Below, one piece after another: positions 16,636-25,555 of a stretch of DNA of 33,664 bases. The position numbers and the translations under genes are program-made. Source of the DNA: Alkalilimnicola ehrlichii (GTDB lineage: Bacteria; Pseudomonadota; Gammaproteobacteria; Nitrococcales; AK92); the NCBI RefSeq assembly GCF_003399765.1, contig NZ_NFZV01000037.1, positions 1 to 33,664 on the forward strand. Reading direction: 5' to 3'. The number at the start of each line of letters is the position of its first letter. Positions within the stretch are counted from its first letter, which is position 1. The notes below the pieces were generated by a model that saw only the letters and a list, made by a program, of their open reading frames with translations, was not told the DNA's origin and did no database searches.

Positions 16636-17552
16636 CTACGCGAGCACGAGTTCTGTTCGTCGACGACGACGAGCGCATCCTCCGCAGCCTGACCTTATTG
16701 TTCCGTAGCCGATACGATGTCACCAGCACGGTGGACGCCCAGGAAGCATTAGAAAAACTGCGGCACGGCCAGTTTCACGTTCTGGTCAGCGATCAACGCA
16801 TGCCCGCCATGACCGGCGTCGAGCTACTACGCGAGGCCCGCGAGATCGCCCCGGATACCGTGCGTATGCTCCTAACCGGCTACTCGGATCTTGCCGCGAT
16901 TGTCGGCTCGATCAACGAAGGCGAGATTTTCCGCTTCATCAATAAACCCTGGGATGTGGGCAACCTGCAAGCCACGCTTCAGCAAGCGGTCGAGATTGCC
17001 TGCACGACCAGCGCGCCAAAAGCCGACGGGATTATCGACATAACAGAGAAAACACTGGCCCGGCTTGCCGTTCTCGACACCGAAGGCGGACTGCATCGGC
17101 TGCTGCTTCAAGGCAGCTACGACGCAAGCCAGCTCCGCCATTACACCAGCGTCAAGCAACTACTCGAAGGCCTACAGCACGCGCCGCCGGCCGTGCTGGT
17201 TACCGATGTAACCACAGCGGAAGGCGACATCTCCGACCTTGTTAAAGGCCTCAAACGCGAGCACCCGGAAATGCTCACCCTGGTCGTCACCGCCTTTCAA
17301 GACGCCAAGCTGCTCACCGAGCTCATCAACGAAGCCCAGGTCTACCGCGTCTTACCGCGTACGGCATCGGCCACCCTTCTCCGCAGCGCCGTGGAAGCCG
17401 CCTTTACCCGCCATGCGTTGTTACAGCGGCTGCCGTCGCTCACCCGCCGCTATACGGTAGACACCCCCAGCCGAACGGCCAATGCGGGCATCTCCGCGCA
17501 GCTCGGCGGCTACCTGCAACGCCTTCGGGCGCGGCAGAACTCGCTCGCATAA
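16632..17552 (+). CDS. Tandem-receiver response regulator without DNA-binding domain
   Basis: The ATG at 16632 lies within the kinase stop (ATGA overlap), giving 306 residues. Residues 1-120 are a complete receiver: acidic pocket DDDE at 11-14, phospho-acceptor Asp54 (VSDQRMPAMTG), Thr/Lys switch residues (LLTGYSD, Lys105 in FINKPWD). The FINKPW form is typical of RpfG/HupR-like receivers. Residues ~145-280 have the same strand-helix rhythm (AVLVTDVTTAEGDISDLVKGLKREHP, LTLVVTAFQDAKLLTELINEAQVYRVLPRT) but lack the acidic pocket and conserved lysine, so this is probably a degenerate second receiver. No helix-turn-helix, HD-GYP, GGDEF or EAL domain is present. Output is therefore likely by protein-protein contact. 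Confidence 0.82.
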   Translation: MTTRARVLFVDDDERILRSLTLLFRSRYDVTSTVDAQEALEKLRHGQFHVLVSDQRMPAMTGVELLREAREIAPDTVRMLLTGYSDLAAIVGSINEGEIFRFINKPWDVGNLQATLQQAVEIACTTSAPKADGIIDITEKTLARLAVLDTEGGLHRLLLQGSYDASQLRHYTSVKQLLEGLQHAPPAVLVTDVTTAEGDISDLVKGLKREHPEMLTLVVTAFQDAKLLTELINEAQVYRVLPRTASATLLRSAVEAAFTRHALLQRLPSLTRRYTVDTPSRTANAGISAQLGGYLQRLRARQNSLA

Positions 17553-17568
17553 ATGCGGCGACGCGCTC

Positions 17569-17605
17569 GCGGGAGAGCATGCCATCCGTCGGCCATGCTC
17601 CCCGC
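17569..17605. terminator. Hairpin between convergent genes
   Basis: GCGGGAGAGCATG (17569-17581) and CATGCTCCCCGC (17594-17605) pair with one bulged base. It lies between the converging response-regulator and ABC ATPase genes. There is no T tract, so it may act as a barrier or Rho-dependent end rather than a classical terminator. Confidence 0.4.
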
Positions 17606-17631
17606 TGTTGCGGCAAAGCGAACCCGTTGAA

Positions 17632-18750
17632 TCACGCGATACGCGTTTCCCGCTCCGGATCGAACAACACAGCGCGCGCCATATCGACTTGCAACGGCAG
17701 CCTGTCGCCAGGGGTAACGTTTTGTTTCGGGCTGACGCGGGCATTGACCTCGTCCTCGCCCAGCCGTACCCGTAACAGAATATCCGCCCCGGTCGGCTCC
17801 GCCACGGTCACTTCGGTGGTCAACGGGTGCGTGTTCGCGTCCTCCTCGCCCCACGGCGTACGCTCGCTGATGTGCTCCGGCCGCAAGCCCAGCACGACCC
17901 GACGCCCCACCCAAGCATCCAAATCCGGTGTCGTCCGCGCAGCGGGAAACGGCAGCCGATAAGGGTCGCTAGCGGCGCCGATCGCCAGGCTAATGCCGTG
18001 CTCGTCACGCACCAACTGCGCCGGGATGAAATTCATCGACGGCGAGCCCATAAAGCTGGCGACGAACATGTCTACCGGATCGTTATACACTTCGTCCGGC
18101 GTACCTAGCTGTAGCAGCCGCCCTTCTCGCATCACGGCAATCCGGTCGGCGAGCGTCATAGCCTCGATTTGATCGTGCGTCACATACACAATGGTTGTGC
18201 CCAGCGTCTGATGTAGCTTTTTGATCTCGGTGCGCATTTCCACCCGTAGCTTGGCATCTAAGTTGGAAAGCGGTTCGTCGAACAAATACACCGTCGGCTG
18301 GCGCGCAATCGCCCGCCCCATCGCCACGCGCTGGCGCTGGCCGCCGGAGAGCTGGGAGGGCTTACGGTCCAGCAACGGCGTGATTTGCAACAGTTTCGCC
18401 ACCCGCTCAACCGTCGCCTCGCGCTCAGCTTTGGGGACTTTGCGCATTTCAAGACCGAAAGCGATGTTCTGCCGTACAGTCATGCTCGGATACAGCGCGT
18501 AGGACTGAAACACCATGGCGATATCCCGCTCCGCCGGGGTGCGCCAGGTCACCTCTTCGTTACCGATGAGGATGCTACCGTCGGTAACCGGCTCCAGGCC
18601 CGCTATCGCGTTCATCAAGGTGGATTTACCGCACCCCGAAGGCCCTACCAGAATTAGGAATTCTCCCGAGTCGATAGAAAGGCTTACTTCCCGCAGAACG
18701 CGGGTCCGACCGAAGTCTTTACGGACATTTCTTATTTCCAGTGCTGACAT
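17632..18750 (-). CDS. gtsD: Sugar ABC transporter ATPase (MalK/UgpC family)
   Basis: 372 residues with every nucleotide-binding element: Walker A GPSGCGKST (36-44), Q-loop MVFQSYALYPSMTV, signature LSGGQRQRVAMGRA, Walker B VYLFDEPLSNLDA and switch His in VYVTHDQIEAMT. The C-terminal ~130 residues form the MalK-type OB-fold regulatory domain (VLGLRPEHIS, VAEPTGADILLRVRL). It energises the importer encoded by the three genes upstream on the same strand, starting 13 nt after the second permease. In Pseudomonas glucose systems this position is held by GtsD/MalK-like ATPases. The symbol is by analogy. Confidence 0.9.
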   Translation of the reverse strand: MSALEIRNVRKDFGRTRVLREVSLSIDSGEFLILVGPSGCGKSTLMNAIAGLEPVTDGSILIGNEEVTWRTPAERDIAMVFQSYALYPSMTVRQNIAFGLEMRKVPKAEREATVERVAKLLQITPLLDRKPSQLSGGQRQRVAMGRAIARQPTVYLFDEPLSNLDAKLRVEMRTEIKKLHQTLGTTIVYVTHDQIEAMTLADRIAVMREGRLLQLGTPDEVYNDPVDMFVASFMGSPSMNFIPAQLVRDEHGISLAIGAASDPYRLPFPAARTTPDLDAWVGRRVVLGLRPEHISERTPWGEEDANTHPLTTEVTVAEPTGADILLRVRLGEDEVNARVSPKQNVTPGDRLPLQVDMARAVLFDPERETRIA

Positions 18751-18763
18751 TTCGCTGACTCCA

Positions 18764-19642
18764 TTAACCTTTTACCGAACCGGCGGTAAGCCCGCGCACG
18801 AAGTATTTCCCGGCCAAGACATAAACCAACAGCGTGGGTAGCGCCGCGATCATGGCCGCCGCCATATCGACGTTGTACTCGCGCACGCCGGTGGTGCTAT
18901 TCACTACGTTATTCAGCGCCACCGTGACCGGTTGCGTTTCGTGAGAGGAATACGCCACGCCGAAGAGAAAATCGTTCCACACCTGGGTGAACTGCCAGAT
19001 GACCGTCACCACGATGATCGGAGTCGAGACGGGTAGCAGAATGCGAAGAAAGATTCGGAAAAACCCCGCGCCGTCGAGCTTAGCGGCCGCAATCAACTCG
19101 TCCGGCACGTTGACGTAATAGTTACGGAAAAACAGCGTGGTAAAGGCAATGCCATAGACCACATGCACTAATACCAAGCCGGTCGTGGTGCTGCCTAGCC
19201 CAAGCCAACCCAGCGTTTGCGCCATCGGCAGCAAGATGACCTGAAAGGGGATGAAGCAGCCGAACAACAGCATGCCGAACACCCACTCCTGCCCCTTAAA
19301 GCGCCACTTGGTCAGGGCGTAGCCGTTCAAGGCGCCGATGGCGGTGGAAATCACCACCGCGGGCACGACGATTTGCACCGAATTCCAGACGTAGCCGCCG
19401 ATCCCCTCGCAGCGGATGCCGGTGCACGCCTCGCTCCAGGCGTGAAGCCAGGGCTGGAAGGTGATCTCCCGCGGCAGACTCAGCAGGTTGCCGGCACGAA
19501 TATCCTCCAGCGTTTTCACCGACGTCAGCAACATGACCAGCAGCGGCGCCAGGTAAACCACGGCCATGAAAATCAGCGCTGCGTAAATGCCGCCTCTTGC
19601 CAGCAGAGCCCCTGGCGTTTGTACGCGAATGACGTTATCCAC
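18764..19642 (-). CDS. gtsC: Sugar ABC transporter permease, MalG-type (GtsC-like)
   Basis: 292 residues with six membrane helices: about 17-39, 93-117, 123-145, 152-172, 200-222 and 260-282. The cytoplasmic EAA loop for coupling to the ATPase is ELIAAAKLDGAGFFRIFLRILLPVSTP. A short periplasmic loop with two cysteines (CTGIRCEGIGG) follows the first helix. The gene overlaps the upstream permease by 8 nt, so the pair is co-translated. It forms the second half of the membrane channel of the importer. Confidence 0.9.
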   Translation of the reverse strand: MDNVIRVQTPGALLARGGIYAALIFMAVVYLAPLLVMLLTSVKTLEDIRAGNLLSLPREITFQPWLHAWSEACTGIRCEGIGGYVWNSVQIVVPAVVISTAIGALNGYALTKWRFKGQEWVFGMLLFGCFIPFQVILLPMAQTLGWLGLGSTTTGLVLVHVVYGIAFTTLFFRNYYVNVPDELIAAAKLDGAGFFRIFLRILLPVSTPIIVVTVIWQFTQVWNDFLFGVAYSSHETQPVTVALNNVVNSTTGVREYNVDMAAAMIAALPTLLVYVLAGKYFVRGLTAGSVKG

Positions 19643-20588
19643 GGTCGCGACTCCTCAATTCGGAATACAGATACGGAACGATGATGGCGAGCACGCCGGC
19701 CAGCATCATCATCGCGCTCGCGGCCCCCATGCCGATCTGAGAGCGGCTAAAGGAGAAGTCGTACATGAACGTTGCGGGGAGATCGGAGGCATATCCCGGA
19801 CCGCCGCCGGTAAGCGCCACCACCAGATCGAAACTCTTAATGGCGATATGCGCCAGAATCATGACGGCGCTGAACAGCACCGGCCGCAGGCAGGGCAACA
19901 CCACTCGCCAATAGATGCGCGGCAGGCTGGCGCCGTCGAGTTGCGCGGCTTTGATGATGCTATCGTCCACCGCCCGCAAGCCGGCGAGGAATAAGGCCAT
20001 GACAAAACCCGAGGCCTGCCAGACACCGGCGATGACCAAGGTATACACGGCCATATCGGGATTCACGAGCCAGTCGAAGGTGAAGCTCTCCCAACCCCAG
20101 TCACGCACCACCTGCTGAATGCCCAGACCGGGGTTGAGAATCCACTTCCAGGCCACGCCGGTGACGATGAAAGACAAAGCCATGGGGTAAAGATAAATCG
20201 TCCGGATCGCGCCTTCGTGGCGAATCCGCTGATCCAGCAAAATTGCCAGCACAATCCCGATGGCCAGGCAGATCGCGATGAATAGCGCCCCGAATATCAC
20301 TAGGTTCGTGGACGCCACCAACCAACGATCGTTACTCAACAAACGCGCATACTGCGCAAACCCCACGAACTCGTAGCTGGGCAACATGCGCGAGTTGGTC
20401 AGCGAGAGCACGAAGGTCCAGAGCATGAAGCCGTAGACGAAGAACAAAGCGGCAGCGACGGACGGCGCCAGCACCAGTTTCGGCAGCCAAGCCTGTAACC
20501 AATACGCCCCATTGCGGCGGACGCGGCTGGCCGAATTTGGCGCAAACAGGTGCCCTGCCCGTGGCTGTACCGAAGCACGGGTATTCAT
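19635..20588 (-). CDS. gtsB: Sugar ABC transporter permease, MalF-type (GtsB-like)
   Basis: 317 residues with an amphipathic N-terminus and six membrane helices: the first at about 34-60 (LVLAPSVAAALFFVYGFMLWTFVLSL), the others at about 94-118, 130-150, 175-198, 225-245 and 288-308. The EAA loop is IIKAAQLDGASLPRIYWRVVLPCLRP. A GAGGTGAAAT ribosome site precedes the ATG. It begins 57 nt after the binding-protein stop. It pairs with the MalG-type permease to form the transmembrane pore. Confidence 0.9.
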   Translation of the reverse strand: MNTRASVQPRAGHLFAPNSASRVRRNGAYWLQAWLPKLVLAPSVAAALFFVYGFMLWTFVLSLTNSRMLPSYEFVGFAQYARLLSNDRWLVASTNLVIFGALFIAICLAIGIVLAILLDQRIRHEGAIRTIYLYPMALSFIVTGVAWKWILNPGLGIQQVVRDWGWESFTFDWLVNPDMAVYTLVIAGVWQASGFVMALFLAGLRAVDDSIIKAAQLDGASLPRIYWRVVLPCLRPVLFSAVMILAHIAIKSFDLVVALTGGGPGYASDLPATFMYDFSFSRSQIGMGAASAMMMLAGVLAIIVPYLYSELRSRDRG

Positions 20589-20645
20589 ATTTCACCTCGG
20601 GGAATCAAGCCGACGGGGCAGCCCCCGCCGGCTAGCCAGTAGAGA

Positions 20646-21908
20646 TCAGCCGGCAGCGCGCACCGCCCGAGCCAAACGCTCGGCGGCTTCCTCGGCGGTC
20701 ATTCGACGGCTATTGAAGTAGTTGGTCACCACGTCGAATATCGCCCCTTGCGCATCGGAACTCACAGCCATTCCATGCGCCATACTCGGCACCAAGGTGC
20801 CGGCGTCGGCACTGGCTTTGAAATCGGCCATCGACTTAACCGCGCAACTATCGAAGCGGCTCATGTCGAGGTCCATACGGGCGGGAATCGACCCTTTGGC
20901 CAGGTTGAAGGCTTCTTGAAAGGCCGGCTCCATCGACAATCTGGCTAGGTCCAACTGCGCCTCGCGCGCGCGCGCGCCGGATACTTTGAACATCGCCAGG
21001 CTGTCGACGTTATAGGTAAAGGTATGATCGGTGCCGGGCACCCCCATGCAGAGAAAGTCCTCGCCCGCGGTGAGTCCCGCAGCCGTTAGCTCGCCCTTGG
21101 CCCAGTCGCCCATAATCTGAAAGGCCGCTTGCCCGTTCACTACCATCTGAGTGGCGGCATTCCACTCCCGACCGGGCGCGTTGGGGTCCATATAATCGCG
21201 TAAGCGTTTGAAATTCTTTAAAACCTCGATCATGGTATCGCTGGCCAAGGCTTCCTGATCCAGCTCCACCATGGCTTGCCGGTAGAAATCCACACCGCCG
21301 ATACCGAGCAGCATGGACTCGAATACAGTCGCATCCTGCCAAGGTTGCCCGCCGTGGGCGAGCGGAATGTAGCCGGCTTCTTTGATCGCCTCGGCAGCCT
21401 CGAAGAACGCCTCCCACGTCGTCGGCATGTCATCGACGCCGGCGGCCGCAAGCACCTCGGGGTTAGCCCAGAACCAGTTCACCCGGTGCACGTTCACCGG
21501 CACAGCGACGTAATCGCCGTCATGCTGCATGGCTTCGATGATCACCTCGGGCAGCAACGCTTGCCAACCGACTTCTTTCGCAACCGTGTTGATCTCGCCG
21601 AGAAACCCCAGCGAACCCCACTCCTGAATGTCTGGCCCTTTAATCTGGGCGGCTACCGGCGGGTTGCCCGCCACCGCCCGCGAACGCAGCACCGTCATCG
21701 CGCTCTCGCCGCCGCCGCCGGCCACGGCAAAGTCGCGCCATTGGTGCCCGCGCTCTTCCATAAGGTCTTTCAGCACACCGACCGCACGCGCCTCGCCACC
21801 CGATGTCCACCAGTGCAGCACCTCGACGTTATTAGCCTGAACTTGGCCCATAGTTAGGGCCCCAACGACGGCCGCCGTCAGCACAGATCGTTTTAATAGA
21901 TAATTCAT
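20646..21908 (-). CDS. gtsA: Periplasmic sugar-binding protein (GtsA-like)
   Basis: 420 residues with a signal peptide (cleavage after QVQA, about 25). The mature start VEVLHWWTSGGEARAVGVLKDLMEERG is the classic family-1 sugar-binding-protein motif and, with the GHQWRDFAVAGGGGESAMTVLRSRAVAGNPP block, is typical of the glucose/mannose-binding GtsA group. Aromatics that could stack on sugar are present (Trp34-Trp35, VHRVNWFWANPE, NSW-like GREWNAAT). Two cysteines near the end (FLCMG, DSCAV) may form a disulfide as in Pseudomonas homologues. It delivers substrate to GtsB-GtsC. A GGAGGAG ribosome site precedes the ATG, and GTTAC/GTAAC palindromes lie about 90-135 nt upstream. Confidence 0.9.
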   Translation of the reverse strand: MNYLLKRSVLTAAVVGALTMGQVQANNVEVLHWWTSGGEARAVGVLKDLMEERGHQWRDFAVAGGGGESAMTVLRSRAVAGNPPVAAQIKGPDIQEWGSLGFLGEINTVAKEVGWQALLPEVIIEAMQHDGDYVAVPVNVHRVNWFWANPEVLAAAGVDDMPTTWEAFFEAAEAIKEAGYIPLAHGGQPWQDATVFESMLLGIGGVDFYRQAMVELDQEALASDTMIEVLKNFKRLRDYMDPNAPGREWNAATQMVVNGQAAFQIMGDWAKGELTAAGLTAGEDFLCMGVPGTDHTFTYNVDSLAMFKVSGARAREAQLDLARLSMEPAFQEAFNLAKGSIPARMDLDMSRFDSCAVKSMADFKASADAGTLVPSMAHGMAVSSDAQGAIFDVVTNYFNSRRMTAEEAAERLARAVRAAG

Positions 21909-21995
21909 GACCGTATTTCTCCTCCAAATCTTTTTTTATGCGCAGTGCTCTATAAGGCACGATTTAACGTTACGACACCGATTTGGGGAAAACAC

Positions 21996-22043
21996 GTAAC
22001 AAAGTGCTACGAACTATTACCGCTTTGTTACCGAGCTGTAACA
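21996..22043. promoter_or_regulatory. GTTAC/GTAAC palindromes upstream of gtsA
   Basis: A perfect palindrome TGTTACCGAGCTGTAACA lies at 22026-22043. A further half-site GTAACAAAG at 21996-22004 forms a 9-bp inverted repeat with CTTTGTTAC at 22023-22031. A TAACGTTA palindrome is at 21965-21972. Such clustered half-sites before an importer gene suggest an operator; the two-component regulator encoded just upstream is the obvious candidate. Confidence 0.55.
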
Positions 22044-22076
22044 TTGCAGGAATCGCTCAGACAGCGAGCAGCCAGC

Positions 22077-23527
22077 TCAAGCGATGAGATCGCCATTATC
22101 GGTCGGCAAGCTAAGCGAAACTTCCAAACCGCCTTCCGGATGATTGCGCAACGCCAGTCGCCCGCCGTGGCGTTGCAGAATATGCCGCGCGATGCCCAGC
22201 CCCAACCCGGTACCTCCGGTGTGGCGACTGCGGGAGCGCTCCAGACGCACATAGGGCTCGAACACACGCTGTATGTCCGCTGCCGGAATACCCGGCCCCT
22301 GATCGCGAATAATAATGTGTAATGCCCCGGCCTGCGGCTGTAGATAAACGTCGGCGCATTGCCCGTAGAACACTGCGTTCTCCAACAAATTCGCCAAACA
22401 GCGCTTAAACGCGACCGGCTTAACACGGATAGCCGGCGCATCGCCATGCACCCGCACCTCCCCGCCCTGCTCGGCCAAATCCTCGGCTAGCTGATGCAAC
22501 AAGGCCCCCGGCTCGATCCACTCGGGGTTTTCATGCAGATCCATCCCCTTCACGGAAGCCAAAGCTCCGCGCACCAGCAAATCGAGCTCATCCAAAGAAG
22601 CGATAAATCGCGTGCGCTGCTCTGCATCCTCCAGCATTTCGGCCCGCAAACGCAGCCGGGTGATCGGCGTTTTCAGATCATGGGAGATAGCCGAAAACAA
22701 GCGCTCTCGTTCTTCTACCTGTTGGCGAATCCGTGCCTGCATGCGGTTGAATGCTTTCGCCGTTGTCCTAATCTCGCGGGGCCCGGCTTCGGTAACCGGC
22801 TGGGCCTGCAAGTCGTATCCCAAAACATCGGCCGCCCGCGCCACATTCGCCAACGGGCGAGTAACCCAACGGATACCGATGAGCGAAAGCCCGATCACCG
22901 TAAACACCAGCACCAGCATGACGAACATCCGATCCTCGGATAACCACCGCTCGCCGCTCAGCAGATCGGGCACCGGCAACAGCGCCGCCACATACAGCCA
23001 CTGCTCCGGCTCAAGCTCCATTTGCACAACGAGAATCGGCGGCGAGATCGGCTCCAGCAGCAGGCTGTAATGTGCCCAACGAGGCGGCAGGTCGGTCAGT
23101 AGGACATCGTTATTCAACACCCGCAAATCTTCCGCGCGGAGAACTCGATCACCGCCTCGGTAATCCCCAGCTCGTCGGATAGCACCTGATTAACGTTATT
23201 AACGATCAAGGCCTTCTCGGGGCTATCGCGCAGATCCTCAACCGTTAACCGCTCGCTGTTAACGCTGACGAAAAAGCGCGTCCCGCCCATTTGCCGCAAT
23301 TGTTCCAACACAATGTGTCGGTACTCCACCGGCAGAGAGCGGAAAAAGCGCACAGTCGAGGCGATGCTATACGCCACGTTGCGCGAGAGCTCGTCGACCT
23401 GCTCCAGATGACGATCCCGAACCTGGCTGCTCCATACGGCGTAGCTGACCAGCTGCGCCGACAGCACGCCCATCACCATAATCAGCACGAAACGGCCGCG
23501 CAGCGAGCGCGGCAATAGCCACCGCAT
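22077..23527 (-). pseudogene. gtrS: Sugar-responsive sensor histidine kinase (GtrS-like), frameshifted
   Basis: Two frames together encode one sensor kinase. The N-terminal part starts at ATG 23527, overlapping the response-regulator stop (TAATG), with MRWLLPRSLRGRFVLIMVMGVLSAQLVSYAVW as the first membrane helix and a periplasmic sensor up to VIEFSAR. The second part resumes with EDLRVLNNDVLL, a second helix (MFVMLVLVFTVIGLSLIGIRW), HAMP, the phospho-acceptor ISHDLKTPITRLRLR and a HATPase domain (CLANLLENAVFYG, RDQGPGIP, GGTGLGLGIARHIL) to the stop at 22077. One base is missing near 23131-23139; restoring it gives 483 residues, normal for this family. It should control the adjacent sugar importer. 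Sequencing indel or real inactivation cannot be separated here. Confidence 0.82.
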
Positions 23528-24243
23528 TACCCCGCCGCCTCCACCGGCACGGCTAGCACGTAACCGGCTCCCCGCACCGTACGAATGAGCTGCGAACCCT
23601 CCGCGCCCTCGCCCAGCCGCTGACGTAACCGGCACACATGAACGTCGATGGAGCGATCCAAAGGCGGGGCACGCCGGCCACGGCTGAGATCGAACAGGGC
23701 TTCGCGAGACAACACCTGCTCCGGGTGCTCCAGAAAAACGGATAACAACAAATAATCCGCCCCGGAAAGCGGCGAGCGTCGGTCTTGCTTGTCGATCAAC
23801 TCGCGCGTGACGCGATCCAAACGCCAGTCGCCAAAACGCACCACCCGCGCGGTTTCGACCGACGCCGACGACTGCACCCGACGCAATACGGCTTTAATCC
23901 GCGCCAACAGCTCGCGCGGATTAAAAGGCTTCGCCAGGTAATCGTCGGCACCGAGCTCCAAACCGAGAATGCGGTCGGTTTCGTCGGCGCTCGCGGTCAG
24001 CATGATGATGGGAAGATCGCTCTGCGAGCGCAGGCGACGACAGATCGTGAAACCATCGTCTCCCGGCAGCATAATATCGACAATCAGCAAATCCGGGCTG
24101 TGCGTCGCCAACACGCGGCTGAGCGCTTCGCCGTCTTCTGCGGTCAGGGTTCGATAACCATGACGGCCAAGATAATCCGCCAATAGATCGCGGATCTCGG
24201 CATCGTCGTCAACGATCACCAGAGTCTGGGCGTGTGTCGTCAT
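23527..24243 (-). CDS. gltR: OmpR-family response regulator (GltR-like)
   Basis: The ATG at 24243 gives 238 residues. The receiver has the acidic pair in VDDDAE, phospho-acceptor Asp56 (LIVDIMLPGDDG), Thr in MLTASADE and Lys105 (YLAKPFNPREL). The C-terminal winged helix (VRFGDWRLDRVTRELI, LLLSVFLEHPEQVLSREAL, DRSIDVHVCRLRQRLGE, IRTVRGAGYVL) is standard OmpR/PhoB. It overlaps the sensor kinase gene by one base. The nearest strong ribosome site (GGAGGAGATAAG at 24271-24282) is about 27 nt upstream of the ATG, separated by a CGGGG/CCCCG hairpin; a TTG at 24288 lies upstream of that site and so could not use it. In Pseudomonas, GltR activates the gts glucose importer, matching the neighbourhood here. 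Confidence 0.87.
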   Translation of the reverse strand: MTTHAQTLVIVDDDAEIRDLLADYLGRHGYRTLTAEDGEALSRVLATHSPDLLIVDIMLPGDDGFTICRRLRSQSDLPIIMLTASADETDRILGLELGADDYLAKPFNPRELLARIKAVLRRVQSSASVETARVVRFGDWRLDRVTRELIDKQDRRSPLSGADYLLLSVFLEHPEQVLSREALFDLSRGRRAPPLDRSIDVHVCRLRQRLGEGAEGSQLIRTVRGAGYVLAVPVEAAG

Positions 24244-24253
24244 AATAGGTTTG

Positions 24254-24267
24254 CGGGGTGTTCCCCG
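24254..24267. promoter_or_regulatory. Hairpin between the Shine-Dalgarno and the gltR start
   Basis: CGGGG and CCCCG separated by four bases form a small stable hairpin exactly between the strong GGAGGAG site and the ATG of the response regulator. It could bring the two closer or modulate translation; this is inferred from position only. Confidence 0.35.
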
Positions 24268-24330
24268 TCTCTTATCTCCTCCAGGCAAACACGATCATGC
24301 GCCAGCCGCTTCCGCCAGCGCAAGTCATAG

Positions 24331-25365
24331 TTAGCCGTTCAGCGACACTCGTACTCCATTTGCCGCGCTCTGCTGTGCCGCTTCCAGCACTTGCAGGCAC
24401 CATAGCCCTGCCGCCGCCGGCACCGGCGGCGGCCCTTCGCCACGAACGGCATGCGCCAACTCACGATAGAAGAGGCCATAATCGCCGGGCCGAGACGGAT
24501 ACGCCTGCGCCGACAAGGCCGTGGTTAGAACGCCATACCGCGCCTCCGGCTCCTCCCCCCAGCCCTTACCGCCCGGCGTCGCACCCGCCCTCAACGCGGC
24601 TTCCTGCGGGTCCAGGCCGTACTTCACGTAAGACCCCTCGACACCGTGCACCGCCAGCCGTGGCGCTTGCCCCGCCACCAAAGTGCCGGCGTGCAAAATC
24701 GCCCGGCGCGTACCCCAAGCGAGCACCAGGTGAAAATAATCGTCCATCACCGCCTGCGCTCGCTGCGCCTGAACATCCGCCCAGACCCACTCCGGCAGGC
24801 CGAACAGGGCAACCACCTGGTCGATCAGATGCGGCCCCAGGTCGTACAGCAGACCGCCGCCCTCCACAGCCTCCTCGCGCCAGTTCTCCTTGATAGCCGG
24901 CCGGAAACGGTCGAAATGCACCTCCCAAGTATGCACCTCGCCTAAGCGCTCCTGCGCCAGCAGCTCGCAAACGGTCAAGTAATCGTTGTCCCAACGGCGG
25001 TTATGAAAAGGTACGACTAGACGATGGCTAGCTTCAGCCTGCCGTATCAAATCGGCGGCATCGGCCGCGCGCGTTACCATAGGTTTATCCACCACGACAT
25101 GCAGCCCTTGTCGCAGCGCCTTCTTAGCCAGCGGATAGTGGCTAGCGTTTGGGCTGGCTACCACGACCAAATCCAACAAGCGGTCCGCCAACAACGCCTC
25201 GGCAGAGGAATACACCCGCACGTTGGGATAACGCCGGTGTACCGCCTCCTCCCGCGATGTCGAGACCGCCGTCAACTCGTAATCCTCCAGAGCGTCGAGC
25301 CAAGGGGCATGAAAACACTCCCCCGCCAGCCCAAAGCCGATTAGCCCTACCCGAAGTGGCGACAT
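24331..25365 (-). CDS. ydgJ: Gfo/Idh/MocA oxidoreductase, YdgJ (scyllo-inositol dehydrogenase)-like
   Basis: 344 residues. An N-terminal Rossmann fold binds NAD(P) (RVGLIGFGLAGECFHAPW, DLVVVASPNASHYPLA), and the catalytic Lys94 lies in VVVDKPMV. The substrate-binding half has FHNRRWDNDYLT, HFDRFRPAIKENWRE, GGGLLYDLGPHLIDQ (His179) and EGSYVKYGLDPQE, all characteristic of E. coli YdgJ and B. subtilis IolW, which reduce or oxidise scyllo-inositol/inosose with NADP(H). The exact sugar or cyclitol is not proven. GGAGGAG sits directly before the ATG. It is on the same strand as the sugar importer's regulators and may be co-regulated, but lies upstream of them. Confidence 0.87.
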   Translation of the reverse strand: MSPLRVGLIGFGLAGECFHAPWLDALEDYELTAVSTSREEAVHRRYPNVRVYSSAEALLADRLLDLVVVASPNASHYPLAKKALRQGLHVVVDKPMVTRAADAADLIRQAEASHRLVVPFHNRRWDNDYLTVCELLAQERLGEVHTWEVHFDRFRPAIKENWREEAVEGGGLLYDLGPHLIDQVVALFGLPEWVWADVQAQRAQAVMDDYFHLVLAWGTRRAILHAGTLVAGQAPRLAVHGVEGSYVKYGLDPQEAALRAGATPGGKGWGEEPEARYGVLTTALSAQAYPSRPGDYGLFYRELAHAVRGEGPPPVPAAAGLWCLQVLEAAQQSAANGVRVSLNG

Positions 25366-25555
25366 GACTCCTCCGTTTTTTGTTGGTTTTGCGAACAGAA
25401 CGGCGCAGGGACGGCAATGCCTCTGTTAACCCCTGCCGCCTTTCGCTGTGTGCGTTCGACATACTCGCCGCGATGAGCAAGATCCGGAACAAACCTGGCA
25501 CTCGAAAGCACGACGAACTAATGTAAAGGACACTAAGGAAAGTTAGGGAATTACC

